From assembly GCA_900547765.1 (NCBI GenBank), contig URIA01000003.1, forward strand, positions 5,709 to 69,708: DNA of 64,000 bases, in the 5' to 3' direction. The DNA comes from an uncultured Collinsella sp. GTDB lineage: Bacteria > Actinomycetota > Coriobacteriia > Coriobacteriales > Coriobacteriaceae. The notes below the pieces were generated by a model, which searched no databases, had not been told where the DNA came from, and saw only the letters and a list, made by a program, of their open reading frames with translations. Made by a program: the position numbers and the translations under genes. Shown here piece by piece: positions 24,688 to 33,251 of this stretch (position 1 is the stretch's first letter; each line of letters begins with the position of its first letter).

Positions 24688-26289
24688 ATGGATCAAAGCA
24701 AGCCTTCGTTCTTTATCACGACGCCCATCTACTACGTCAACGCCGATCCGCACCTGGGCACGGCTTATTCCACCATCATCGCCGACGTTCAGGCTCGCTA
24801 TCGCCGCTCCGCCGGCTATAACGTTAAGTTCCTGACTGGCATGGACGAGCACGGCGAGAAGGTCGCCGAGGCCGCAGCCAAGCATGGCATGACGCCGCAG
24901 GAGTGGACCGATAGCCAAGCCCCGCACTTCAAAGAGCTTTGGAGCAAGCTCGAGATTTCCAACGACGACTTCATCCGCACCACCGAGCCGCGCCAGCATC
25001 ATGCCGTGCAGTACCTGTGGGAGCGCATGAAGGAGTCCGGCTATCTGTATAAGGGCAGCTACGACGGTTGGTATTGCGTGCCCGACGAGACCTACTTCAC
25101 CGATACGCAGGTTCAGAAGGGCGACGAGGAGTACGGCAGCGTTGGCCAGCATCTATGCCCCGACTGCCACCGTCCGCTTGAGCGCGTGCAGGAGGAGTCC
25201 TACTTCTTTAAGCTTTCCGCCTTCCAGGACAAACTGCTCAAGCTCTATGACGAGCACCCCGACTTTGTTGAGCCCGCATTCCGCATGAATGAGGTTCGCA
25301 GCTTTGTCGAGGGCGGCCTCAACGACCTTTCCGTGAGCCGCACGAGCTTTGACTGGGGTATTCAGGTCCCGTTTGACGAGGGTCACGTGACCTACGTGTG
25401 GTTCGATGCGCTGCTCAACTATATGACGGCCGTCGGCTACGGTGTCGACACCGACGAGGCCCGTGCCGAGCTGGCCTATCGCTGGCCCGCGCAGTTCCAC
25501 ATCGTGGGTAAGGACATCATCCGCTTCCACTGCGTCATTTGGCCCGCCATGCTCATGGCCATCGGCGAGGCCCTGCCCGAGCACGTCTTTGCCCACGGCT
25601 TCCTGACCGTGCGCAATGCCGAGACCGGTAAGGCCGAGAAGATGTCCAAGAGCCGCGGTAACGCCATCGCTCCGCAGGATGTTATCGACATGCTGGGTGT
25701 CGAGGGCTATCGCTACTACTTCATGACCGACGTCGTCCCCGGCACCGACGGCGCCATCAGCTTCGAGCGCATGGAGCAGGTCTACAACGCCGACCTGGCC
25801 AACAGCTGGGGCAATCTTATCTCGCGCTCGCTCAACATGAGCGGCAAGTACTTTGACGGTTGCGCGCCCGCCAAGCCTGCATCGTTCGATGCGTTCGACA
25901 ACCCGCTGGCAAAGATCGCCGACGGCCTGGTCGAGCGCTACATGGCCAAGATGGACGTGCTCGATTACGGCGGAGCCAAGGACGAGGTCATGGAACTCAT
26001 CCATGCCGCTAACCACTACATCGAGGACTCCGAGCCTTGGGCGCTTGCCAAGGACGAGGCTAAGGCCGACGAGCTGGCATTTGTGATCTACAACCTGCTC
26101 GAGGCCATCCGCATCGCCGCTCACCTGCTGATGCCGCTCATGCCCCAGACTTCTGCCGAGGCTCTGCGTCGCCTGTCTTGCGAGGACGAGGCCGCGAGCG
26201 ACGACCTCAAGGGCATCTGCGCCTGGGGCCTGCTTGCCGGCGGTCAGCCCGTCGAGAAGGGCGACCCGCTGTTCCCGCGCCTGGGCTAA
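24688..26289 (+). CDS. metG: Methionine-tRNA ligase
   Basis: A 533-residue class I synthetase. It starts PSFFITTPIYYVNADPHLGTAYSTI, the HIGH-like signature being HLGT, and KMSKSRGN lies near residue 315. The connective domain carries CVPDETYFTDTQV and a CPDC pair, so only part of the zinc-knob cysteines is kept. The C-terminal anticodon domain ends soon after, with no tRNA-binding OB-fold extension. TGGAGG precedes the ATG. Confidence 0.97.
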   Translation: MDQSKPSFFITTPIYYVNADPHLGTAYSTIIADVQARYRRSAGYNVKFLTGMDEHGEKVAEAAAKHGMTPQEWTDSQAPHFKELWSKLEISNDDFIRTTEPRQHHAVQYLWERMKESGYLYKGSYDGWYCVPDETYFTDTQVQKGDEEYGSVGQHLCPDCHRPLERVQEESYFFKLSAFQDKLLKLYDEHPDFVEPAFRMNEVRSFVEGGLNDLSVSRTSFDWGIQVPFDEGHVTYVWFDALLNYMTAVGYGVDTDEARAELAYRWPAQFHIVGKDIIRFHCVIWPAMLMAIGEALPEHVFAHGFLTVRNAETGKAEKMSKSRGNAIAPQDVIDMLGVEGYRYYFMTDVVPGTDGAISFERMEQVYNADLANSWGNLISRSLNMSGKYFDGCAPAKPASFDAFDNPLAKIADGLVERYMAKMDVLDYGGAKDEVMELIHAANHYIEDSEPWALAKDEAKADELAFVIYNLLEAIRIAAHLLMPLMPQTSAEALRRLSCEDEAASDDLKGICAWGLLAGGQPVEKGDPLFPRLG

Positions 26290-26332
26290 GACGTCGCACG
26301 AGTGCCATATCGGCAATTTACTGTTTAGATGT

Positions 26333-26368
26333 AAGGGCATGGCCGCAACGGTCCATGCCCTTTTGTTT
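26333..26368 (+). terminator. Intrinsic terminator of metG
   Basis: AAGGGCATGG and CCATGCCCTT flank an eight-base loop and run into TTTTGTTT. Confidence 0.9.
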
Positions 26369-26400
26369 CAAGACGCCGCCACCATGCTAAGGAGGCAACT

Positions 26401-27261
26401 ATGACAACTTCGCCTTTGGCAAACCCCACGGCAACAAGGGAGCTGCTGGAGGAGTTTGGCCTTGCGACCAAGCATCGCCTGGGACAGAACTTCCTGATCG
26501 ACAACCATGTAATTGAGCGCATTTGCGAGCTTTCCGAGCTTGCGGGCGATGAGCGCGTGCTCGAGGTTGGTCCGGGCGTTGGTACGCTTACGCTTGCGCT
26601 GCTGCAGGAGGCGGCGTGTGTCACGTCGATCGAGGCCGATCCTGAGCTCGAACCGGTGCTCGACGCCCACGCCGCCGACTACGCTAACTTCCGCTTTATC
26701 ATGGGCGACGCGCTTAAGGTGGGCCCGGAGCAGATTGAGCAGGCCGCCGGCGGCGAGCCCACGGTATTTGTCGCGAACTTGCCCTATAACGTGGCGGCGA
26801 CAATCATCCTGCAGTTTTTCCAGACGATGCCCGCGCTCAAGCGCGCCGTCGTCATGGTGCAAAAGGAGGTTGCCGATCGCATTGCCGCAGTGCCCGGTAA
26901 CAAGACCTATGGCGGTTATACGGCAAAGCTCGGCCTGTATGCGCAGGTGACGGGTCGCTTTGAGGTGCCGCCGCGTTGCTTTATGCCGGCGCCGCACGTG
27001 GACTCGGCCGTCGTGCGTATCGACCGTGTTGACGGCGTGGTGCCCGAAGGGCTCGACCGCGACTTTGTGGCTCGCGTGATTGATGCTGCATTTGCCCAGC
27101 GTCGCAAGACCATCCGCAATTCCATGAGCGCCAACGGCTTTGCCAAGGACGTGCTCGATGCCGCCTTTGAGGCTTGCGGTATCGCACCCACCACGCGCGC
27201 CGAGACGCTTGATGTTGCCGACTTTGTCCGTCTGGCCCGGGAGCTAACCCATGACGCCTAA
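26401..27261 (+). CDS. rsmA: 16S rRNA dimethyladenosine transferase
   Basis: A 286-residue KsgA-family enzyme that dimethylates A1518 and A1519 of 16S rRNA. The SAM motif VLEVGPGVGTLTLALL, the KHRLGQNFLID opening and the catalytic VANLPYNVAAT (NLPY motif) are all present. The C-terminal helical domain includes AFAQRRKTIRNSM. AAGGAGG lies before the ATG. It overlaps the next gene by 11 bases, suggesting coupling. Confidence 0.97.
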   Translation: MTTSPLANPTATRELLEEFGLATKHRLGQNFLIDNHVIERICELSELAGDERVLEVGPGVGTLTLALLQEAACVTSIEADPELEPVLDAHAADYANFRFIMGDALKVGPEQIEQAAGGEPTVFVANLPYNVAATIILQFFQTMPALKRAVVMVQKEVADRIAAVPGNKTYGGYTAKLGLYAQVTGRFEVPPRCFMPAPHVDSAVVRIDRVDGVVPEGLDRDFVARVIDAAFAQRRKTIRNSMSANGFAKDVLDAAFEACGIAPTTRAETLDVADFVRLARELTHDA

Positions 27262-28168
27262 TGCCGAACGCGTGACGTTTACCAAGAAAAAGAAGACGGT
27301 TGCTTGTCCCGTGCCCTTGGCACCGCTTGCCGACACGCATGCGCATCTGCTTTCGTTCTGGGGCAAGGATGTGCCCGAGACACTCGTGCGTGCCAAGGCG
27401 GCGGGCATCGACCTGTTGGTGACGATCTTCGATCCCATTGCCGATAAGCGCAGCGTGACGGACTATAGCGACTGGCTGACGCGCGAGATTCTGCCGATGC
27501 AGGATATCCCGCAGATCAAGTATCTTGCCGGCGTGCATCCGTATGGCGCGCCGGACTATACCGACGACGTTCACGCACAGGTCGTTGCCGCACTCGATGA
27601 TCCCTTATGCGCCGGTATCGGCGAAATCGGCCTGGACTACCACATGGACTATGACGACGATATCGCGCCGGCACCCCATAACGTGCAGATTGACTGCATG
27701 GCGCGCCAGCTCGAGCTTGCCGTGTGCCGTAACGTGCCGGTGGAGCTGCATCTGCGTCACGAGGACACGGACCATGAGCGTACCTCGCACGTGGACGCCT
27801 ACAACGTGCTTCGTGAGGTGGGCGTGCCCCAGGCCGGTTGTGTGCTGCACTGCTTTGGCGAGGACCGTGCCACGATGGAGCGCTTTGTGGAGCTGGGCTG
27901 CTATATCGCCTATGGTGGTGCGGCCACCTTTAAGCGCAACGACGACGTGCGCGAGGCATTTGCGGCGACCCCGCTCGACCGCATTTTGTTCGAGACGGAT
28001 TGCCCGTATATGGCTCCGGAGCCCATCCGCGGTCTTGAATGCGAGCCCGCAATGATCTCCATTACGGCAAACGCGCTGGTTAACGACCGTGTCGATCGCA
28101 CTGGTGAGGACGCCGAGACAATCGCGCAAGCCGCTTGGGAGAATGCCTGCAAACTTTTTCAAAAATAG
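27251..28168 (+). CDS. TatD family deoxyribonuclease/hydrolase
   Basis: A 305-residue metal-dependent hydrolase. Metal ligands are visible in LADTHAHL, GEIGLDYH, VELHLRHED, VLHCFGED and ETDCPYM, the expected order for TatD. Compared with short TatD proteins it has a longer N-terminus and an insert around FDPIADKRSVTDYSD. It follows rsmA with overlap, a frequent arrangement. The start within rsmA is the first ATG; no better internal start is evident. Confidence 0.85.
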   Translation: MTPNAERVTFTKKKKTVACPVPLAPLADTHAHLLSFWGKDVPETLVRAKAAGIDLLVTIFDPIADKRSVTDYSDWLTREILPMQDIPQIKYLAGVHPYGAPDYTDDVHAQVVAALDDPLCAGIGEIGLDYHMDYDDDIAPAPHNVQIDCMARQLELAVCRNVPVELHLRHEDTDHERTSHVDAYNVLREVGVPQAGCVLHCFGEDRATMERFVELGCYIAYGGAATFKRNDDVREAFAATPLDRILFETDCPYMAPEPIRGLECEPAMISITANALVNDRVDRTGEDAETIAQAAWENACKLFQK

Positions 28169-28171
28169 TTC

Positions 28172-28200
28172 TTGCGTTCGTGGTGGCGCTCCGTTATTCT
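28172..28200 (+). promoter_or_regulatory. Promoter of tRNA-Leu
   Basis: TTGCGT (28172-28177) and TATTCT (28195-28200) with a 17-base spacer, just upstream of the tRNA. Confidence 0.7.
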
Positions 28201-28211
28201 AATTCCTGCAC

Positions 28212-28298
28212 GCGGGCGTGGCGGAATTGGCAGACGCGTACGGTTCAGGTCCGTATGGGGGCAACCCCATGAAGGTTCAAGTCCTTTCGCCCGCACCA
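28212..28298 (+). tRNA. tRNA-Leu (CAG)
   Basis: A class II tRNA with perfect acceptor GCGGGCG/CGCCCGC, anticodon arm TACGG-TTCAGGT-CCGTA giving anticodon CAG, a long variable arm TGGGGGCAACCCCAT and an encoded CCA end. Confidence 0.97.
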
Positions 28299-28307
28299 TT
28301 GATTGAA

Positions 28308-28337
28308 AGAGCTCCCAGCAATGGGAGCTTTTTTGTT
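28308..28337 (+). terminator. Terminator after tRNA-Leu
   Basis: AGCTCCCA and TGGGAGCT around GCAA, followed by six T residues. Confidence 0.9.
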
Positions 28338-28397
28338 ATGCACGATCTCCTTGGACGGGTATCCTAATGCCAACGTGTGCCTATCAGAGGAGAGACC

Positions 28398-29336
28398 ATG
28401 CTGTTTTCCGGTATCATCGCTGCCCTTACGAGCCTCTTGTTTCCCATCATCATTTTGTTGCTCCTGCTCCCCAACGTCTGCTATGTCGTTGAACAGCAGC
28501 ACGCCGTAATCATCGAGCGCTTGGGTAAGTTCAACCGCATTGTTAACGCAGGCTTCCACATGAAGGTGCCCGTGATCGACCGCAAAGCCGCCACGGTGAG
28601 TCTGCGCACCATGAAAAACGGTTTTGGCATCGACGTTAAGACCCAGGACAACGTGACCATCGGCCTTGAGGTCTCCGCTCAGTACCACGTGAGCTACGAC
28701 ATGGGCGCCGGCCCGGCAGATTCGGGCATCTACAAGAGCTACTACATGCTGCAGGAGCCCGTCGACCAGATGCGCGACTTCATCACCGATGCCCTGCGCT
28801 CCTCCATCCCCGTCTACACACTCGATGAGGTCTTTGCCAAAAAAGACGATATCGCCAAGGACGTCAACGCCACCGTGTCCGAGCAAATGGCCGCCTACGG
28901 CTTCACCCTCGTGTCGACACTTATCACCAAGATCGCGCTGCCGACCGAGGTCGAGAACTCCATGAACGACATCAACGCCGCCCAGCGAAAGCGCGCCGCT
29001 GCGCAGGAGCTCGCCGAGGCCGATCGCATCAAGCGCGTTACCGAGGCGACCGCCGAGGCCGAGGCAATGGAAAAGGCGGGCGAGGGCATCGCCAACCAGC
29101 GCAAGGCCATTGCGCTGGGCATCAAAGATTCGCTCGAGATCATCCAGGAGACGGGCGTCGGCAACGATGAGGCCAACCAGCTGTTCATGTTTACGCAGTG
29201 GTCCGAGATGATGACGGAGTTCGCTCGCACGGGCAAAACCTCGACGGTCGTGCTGCCGAGTGATTTCTCGCAGTCGGCCTCGATGTTCGAGCAGATGCTG
29301 ACCGCCGGCAAAGTTCAGAACGAGTCGAAGGAGTAG
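28398..29336 (+). CDS. SPFH/Band 7 (stomatin-like) membrane protein
   Basis: A 312-residue protein with one N-terminal membrane helix (residues 5-27) followed by an SPFH domain: VVEQQHAVIIERLGKFNRIVNAGFH is the typical start. Later KTQDNVTIGLEVSAQYHV and the coiled coil AAQRKRAAAQELAEADRIKRVTEA follow. Such proteins form scaffolds on membranes; the closest general group is the hypersensitive-induced-reaction/stomatin type. GAGGAGAG precedes the ATG. rlmH follows after six bases, so the two may be cotranscribed. No NfeD partner is present. Confidence 0.85.
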   Translation: MLFSGIIAALTSLLFPIIILLLLLPNVCYVVEQQHAVIIERLGKFNRIVNAGFHMKVPVIDRKAATVSLRTMKNGFGIDVKTQDNVTIGLEVSAQYHVSYDMGAGPADSGIYKSYYMLQEPVDQMRDFITDALRSSIPVYTLDEVFAKKDDIAKDVNATVSEQMAAYGFTLVSTLITKIALPTEVENSMNDINAAQRKRAAAQELAEADRIKRVTEATAEAEAMEKAGEGIANQRKAIALGIKDSLEIIQETGVGNDEANQLFMFTQWSEMMTEFARTGKTSTVVLPSDFSQSASMFEQMLTAGKVQNESKE

Positions 29337-29342
29337 ACGCGC

Positions 29343-29813
29343 GTGAAATATACCGTTGTTTGCGTTGGCAAGCTCAAAGAGCGCTTTTGGAAGGACGCGT
29401 GCGCCGAATACACCAAACGCCTAGGCGCCTATGCCAAGGTAGATATGCGCGAGGTTGCCGATATCGATCCGGCCAAGGCGGGCGGCGTGGATGCTGCGCG
29501 CGACAAAGAAGGCGCGGCGATTCTTGCCGCTCTGCCGCCTCGAGCACATGTGATTCTGCTGGCTATCGAGGGCAAGGAGCGTTCGAGCGAGGAGCTCTCG
29601 ACCCGTCTCGATGACCTTATGCTGCGAGGCAACAGTGACATCGCTTTTGTAATCGGCGGATCGGACGGCGTGAACGATGCCGTGCGCGCCCGCGCCGACG
29701 AGATGCTCAGCTTTGGACGCATTACCTTGCCGCACAACCTGGCGCGCGTGGTGCTGCTGGAGCAGATCTACCGCGCTTGCAAGATTAGCCGCGGCGAGCC
29801 GTATCACAAGTAG
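29343..29813 (+). CDS. rlmH: 23S rRNA (pseudouridine1915-N3)-methyltransferase
   Basis: A 156-residue SPOUT enzyme. KYTVVCVGKLKERFWKDACAEYTKRL is the standard start and the knot region has FVIGGSDGVNDAV, then LPHNLARVVLLEQIYRACKISRGEPYHK, which is almost invariant at the C-terminus. Start codon GTG. Confidence 0.97.
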   Translation: MKYTVVCVGKLKERFWKDACAEYTKRLGAYAKVDMREVADIDPAKAGGVDAARDKEGAAILAALPPRAHVILLAIEGKERSSEELSTRLDDLMLRGNSDIAFVIGGSDGVNDAVRARADEMLSFGRITLPHNLARVVLLEQIYRACKISRGEPYHK

Positions 29814-29887
29814 GTCGGCAATACGAAACAATGGCGTGGGACAATGACTTTCGTTTTTGAAGAACGCATCTGAGAGGACTGTGTGAT

Positions 29888-30658
29888 ATGAAGATCGGAT
29901 TTGTCGGTTTTGGCAATATGGCGAGCGCTATGGCCGATGGCTGGATTGCCGCCGGCGTGGCCGCGGGTGACATGTGCGCCTGCGCAGGCCGCTACGATGC
30001 TCTGGTTGAGCGTTGCGAGGCGCGGGGCATGGCTGCCTGCCATGATGCGGCGGAGGTTGTTGCCGCGTCCGATATCGTGGTTGCGGCGGTCAAGCCGTAC
30101 ATGATTGAGAAGGTCTTCGCTCCACTCAAGGATACGCTAGCCGACAAGACCATCCTTTCGGTCGCCTGGACCTGGGATAGTGCCAAGTGGGAACAGGTCC
30201 TGCCAGGTGTCGCTCATATCTCGACGGTGCCCAACACGCCGGTTTCGGTGGACGAGGGCGTTATCGCCTGCGAGAAGGCTTCCACACTTAGCGATGAGCA
30301 GCGTGCCACGGTGCTCGGTCTGCTCGGAAAGCTTGGCACGGTGGTCGAGCTCGATACGAGCCTGCTGTTTGTGGGCGGCACGGTGGGTGGTTGCGCTCCG
30401 GCATTTGTCGCCATGGCAATCGAGGCCCTGGGCGATGCAGCGGTCAAGCACGGTATCCCGCGCGCCGATGCCTATCGCATTGTGAGCCAGATGGTGCTGG
30501 GCACGGCAAAGCTGCAGCTTGCAACCGGTCAGCATCCTGCGGCGATGAAGGATGCCGTATGCTCGCCCGGTGGCGCCACCATCAAGGGCGTCGTCGCGCT
30601 TGAGGACGCCGGCATGCGCAGCGCCCTGGTCAAGGCCATCGACGCCACCCTCCAGTAA
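29888..30658 (+). CDS. proC: Pyrroline-5-carboxylate reductase
   Basis: A 256-residue enzyme of proline synthesis that reduces pyrroline-5-carboxylate with NAD(P)H. It has the Rossmann start KIGFVGFGNMASAMADGW, the VVAAVKPYMIEKV strand, the PNTPVSVDEGV motif and the C-terminal SPGGATIKGVVALEDAGMRSAL. No other proline genes are adjacent. The 3' end is followed by a large palindrome. Confidence 0.95.
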   Translation: MKIGFVGFGNMASAMADGWIAAGVAAGDMCACAGRYDALVERCEARGMAACHDAAEVVAASDIVVAAVKPYMIEKVFAPLKDTLADKTILSVAWTWDSAKWEQVLPGVAHISTVPNTPVSVDEGVIACEKASTLSDEQRATVLGLLGKLGTVVELDTSLLFVGGTVGGCAPAFVAMAIEALGDAAVKHGIPRADAYRIVSQMVLGTAKLQLATGQHPAAMKDAVCSPGGATIKGVVALEDAGMRSALVKAIDATLQ

Positions 30659-30670
30659 AACCTGCCATTT

Positions 30671-30805
30671 AGGGACAGGTTTATTTTGACAGGTATTTCC
30701 TGCGGTTTTGTCGTATGTGCGAAAAGCGCCCCGCAACTGGTTCAATTCCAGTTGCGGGACGCTTGCGTTTGCCCAGATAAAACCGACCAAAATAAACCTG
30801 TCCCT
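30671..30805. repeat. Large nested palindrome after proC
   Basis: Perfect 18-base outer arms at 30671-30688 and 30788-30805. CGGTTTTGTC (30703-30712) and GATAAAACCG (30776-30785) form a middle stem, and CCCGCAACTGG (30730-30740) with CCAGTTGCGGG (30748-30758) the tip. It starts 12 bases after the proC stop and ends 11 bases before the stop of a minus-strand small gene, so it may serve as a two-way terminator. It shares no loop motif with family 1. Confidence 0.82.
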
Positions 30806-30815
30806 TTTTGGCGGA

Positions 30816-30989
30816 TTAGTCCCAGGAGCCGTCTTGATCGTCCTCGGATTTGGGTCCGCGGTCGACGTAGAGCTTATGGGTGCGCTTCTCCATTACAAAG
30901 GCAAGAATCGCAAACAGTAGGATGCCGCCGGCGAAAAGGATGGCAAAACCGGTACGAGTGCCAAACAAAAAGGAAAAAACTGCGTCCAT
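30816..30989 (-). CDS. Small membrane protein, function unknown
   Basis: A 57-residue open frame below the usual length cut-off. It reads MDAVFSFLFGTRTGFAILFA, then a hydrophobic stretch GGILLFAILAFVM to residue 33, then a charged tail EKRTHKLYVDRGPKSEDD ending in GSWD. AGAAGG lies six bases before the ATG on the minus strand. One membrane helix (about 14-33) with a cytoplasmic acidic tail is predicted. The sharp hydrophobic-polar division, ribosome site and position between a palindrome and the divergent serS promoter argue that it is real. Confidence 0.75.
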   Translation of the reverse strand: MDAVFSFLFGTRTGFAILFAGGILLFAILAFVMEKRTHKLYVDRGPKSEDDQDGSWD

Positions 30990-31100
30990 TGGGTGCCTTC
31001 TTGCGTAGTTGGGTTGGGTCGTAAACGCTCATAAGTATATACTTGCCCATACATGTACAAGGTTGCAACCTAAATGGAATGTATATCGCCGGAGGATCTA

Positions 31101-32384
31101 ATGCTTGATATCAAGTTTGTTCGCGAGAATCCCGATGCCATCGATACCGCCATGGCAAATCGCCAGACGTCTTGGGATCGCGAGAAGTTCTTTGAACTCG
31201 ACGACGAGCGCCGTGCCGTCATCACCGAGGTCGAGGAGCTCCAGGCCACGCGTAATGCCGAGTCCAAGAAGATCGGCGCTCTGATGAAGGAGGGCAAGAA
31301 GGACGAGGCCGAGGCCGCCAAGGAGGCCGTGCGCGCCGTCAACGAGAAGATTGACGGTCTGGCCGAGCGCCGCACTGCTCTCGAGCAGGAGCAGTACGAC
31401 TTCATGGCTCACCTGCCCAACATCCCTTGCGAGGCCACGCCGTACGGCAAGGATGAGGACGAGAACATCGAGCGCCGTCGTTGGGGCACCCCGCGTGAGT
31501 TCGATTTCGACTTTAAGCCGCACTGGGACCTGGGCACCGACCTCGACATCCTCGACTTCGAGCGCGGCAACAAGCTCTCCGGCAGCCGCTTCACCGTTCT
31601 CGGTGGCGCCGGTGCCCGTCTTGAGCGCGCCCTCATCAACTTCTTCCTTGACACGCACACCAGCCGTGGCTTTAAGGAGTGGTGGCCGCCCATCGTCGTC
31701 AAGCGTCAGACCATGTTTGGCACGGGTCAGCTGCCCAAGTTCGAGGACGATGCCTATCACGTCTCGGGCGACAACTTCCTGATCCCCACCGCCGAGGTCG
31801 TGCTTACCAACCTGCACGCTGGCGAGGTTCTCGACGCCGACACCCTGCCGCGCCGCTACACCGCCTTCACCCCCTGCTTCCGCGAGGAGGCCGGCTCCGC
31901 TGGTCGCGACACCCGCGGCATCATTCGCCAGCACGAGTTCGACAAGGTCGAGATGGTCAAGTTTGCCAAGCCGGAGGAGTCCGACGAGGAGCTTGAGAGC
32001 ATGACCGCCGAGGCCGAGTTCCTGCTGCAGCAGCTGGGCCTTCCGTATCGCGTGATTAGCCTGTGCACCGGCGACCTGGGCTTCTCTGCCCGTCAGACCT
32101 ACGACATCGAGGTCTGGCTGCCGAGCTACAACGCCTACAAGGAGATCAGCTCCTGCTCCAATTGCGGCGACTTCCAGGCCCGTCGCGCCAACATCAAGTA
32201 TCGCGACCCCGAGAACTTCAAGGGTTCGCGCTACCTGCACACTCTCAACGGTTCCGGCCTGCCGGCCGGCCGCACCATGGCCGCCATTCTGGAGAACTAC
32301 CAGAACGCCGACGGCACCATCACGATCCCCGAGGTTCTGCGTCCTTACATGGGCGGTCTCGAGAAGATCGAGCCGGTCGCGTAA
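31101..32384 (+). CDS. serS: Serine-tRNA ligase
   Basis: A 427-residue class II synthetase. The N-terminal coiled-coil arm (about 28-105) that grips the tRNA-Ser long arm is present. Motif 2 is seen in [25 protein letters not shown] and motif 3 in [22 protein letters not shown] 31101 ([12 protein letters not shown]) is chosen because CGGAGGA lies just before it; the frame extends nine codons further upstream. Confidence 0.97.
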   Translation: MLDIKFVRENPDAIDTAMANRQTSWDREKFFELDDERRAVITEVEELQATRNAESKKIGALMKEGKKDEAEAAKEAVRAVNEKIDGLAERRTALEQEQYDFMAHLPNIPCEATPYGKDEDENIERRRWGTPREFDFDFKPHWDLGTDLDILDFERGNKLSGSRFTVLGGAGARLERALINFFLDTHTSRGFKEWWPPIVVKRQTMFGTGQLPKFEDDAYHVSGDNFLIPTAEVVLTNLHAGEVLDADTLPRRYTAFTPCFREEAGSAGRDTRGIIRQHEFDKVEMVKFAKPEESDEELESMTAEAEFLLQQLGLPYRVISLCTGDLGFSARQTYDIEVWLPSYNAYKEISSCSNCGDFQARRANIKYRDPENFKGSRYLHTLNGSGLPAGRTMAAILENYQNADGTITIPEVLRPYMGGLEKIEPVA

Positions 32385-32407
32385 CTTGGCTGCATAGGGG
32401 ATATGCA

Positions 32408-32434
32408 AGGGCGCTCCTTCGGGGGCGCCCTATT
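32408..32434 (+). terminator. Intrinsic terminator of serS
   Basis: AGGGCGCTCC and GGGGGCGCCCT form a hairpin around TTC, followed by a short T-rich run. Confidence 0.75.
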
Positions 32435-32557
32435 TCGTGTGCAGGTCCATACCATGCCGTGCGGACAGCTCAATAGAAAACACACGAACAACTGTTCTGT
32501 ATACAGCCATCTACCTGCTATGCTTTTGCTAAATAAGAGCGAGAGAAAGGGGACGCG

Positions 32558-32935
32558 ATGGAGCTGTTTGATGATCGGGTGGTTTTGTTTGAGAGCGACG
32601 AGGGCGGGGAGTACCTGCTTGTAACGTGTGAGCCGTCTGGCATGGGCGGCCTGGTGGTTCGGCAGACGAGTGAGGGTCCGTTGACACAATGGTGCTTTGA
32701 GGAGTCGCCGCATGTGGTCGAGACCTTTGTGACGCACGAGGGACTTGTGGCGCTGGAGCACTTCTATGGAGTTGGGACTTCCAACCAGGTCGCGCGCATG
32801 CTGAGCATCTCGTTTGCCGATTATGATTGTGCCCAGCGGGTGAGATCGCTCCTGAGGGAACTTGACGCTAAGTTTGACGTGATCGAAAAGCCAATCGATC
32901 GTACGGGGAACGTCGGTATATGCGGAGCAGCATGA
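32558..32935 (+). CDS. Hypothetical protein
   Basis: A 125-residue soluble protein starting MELFDDRVVLFESDEGGEYLL. It has no membrane segment and no motif that I recognise. The C-terminal half (FYGVGTSNQVARMLSISFADYDCAQRVRSLLREL) looks like a helical unit. AGAAAGGGG precedes the ATG, and codon use matches the neighbours. It stands alone between serS and tRNA-Arg. Confidence 0.7.
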   Translation: MELFDDRVVLFESDEGGEYLLVTCEPSGMGGLVVRQTSEGPLTQWCFEESPHVVETFVTHEGLVALEHFYGVGTSNQVARMLSISFADYDCAQRVRSLLRELDAKFDVIEKPIDRTGNVGICGAA

Positions 32936-32971
32936 CAAAACTGCGTTCCACAAAAAAGTTTGAGATTGTGC

Positions 32972-33000
32972 TTGACTCCAATAAGCTAAAGTGGTTTTAT
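32972..33000 (+). promoter_or_regulatory. Promoter of tRNA-Arg
   Basis: TTGACT (32972-32977) and TTTTAT (32995-33000), 17 bases apart. Confidence 0.7.
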
Positions 33001-33012
33001 ATGTCTTGCGCT

Positions 33013-33089
33013 GCGGCGTTACCTCAGCTGGATAGAGGGTCTGACTACGAATCAGAACGTCATAGGTTCGAATCCTATACGCCGCACCA
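33013..33089 (+). tRNA. tRNA-Arg (ACG)
   Basis: Acceptor GCGGCGT/ACGCCGC is perfect; the anticodon arm TCTGA-CTACGAA-TCAGA gives anticodon ACG, expected to be modified to ICG. T-loop TTCGAAT and an encoded CCA end are present. Confidence 0.97.
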
Positions 33090-33098
33090 TTTGAGATT

Positions 33099-33128
33099 AA
33101 AGCTCCCGGCAACGGGGGCTTTTCTTTT
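33099..33128 (+). terminator. Terminator after tRNA-Arg
   Basis: AAAGCTCCCG and CGGGGGCTTTT around GCAA, followed by CTTTT. Confidence 0.85.
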
Positions 33129-33251
33129 GCGCCAGCTTGAGTGCTTTTGTCCAAAGGGACGATTTCCTGTCGACTCGTGTAAGATTCCGAGTAGATGTCG
33201 CGACTTATTCGCGACCACTCCTTCTCAAGCGACCGATCAGGGTGATATTTC

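Noticed and set aside
30990..31100. T-box leader of serS
   Set aside because: The space is too short and lacks the conserved T-box sequence and a specifier-type stem. The same holds for metG and hisS.
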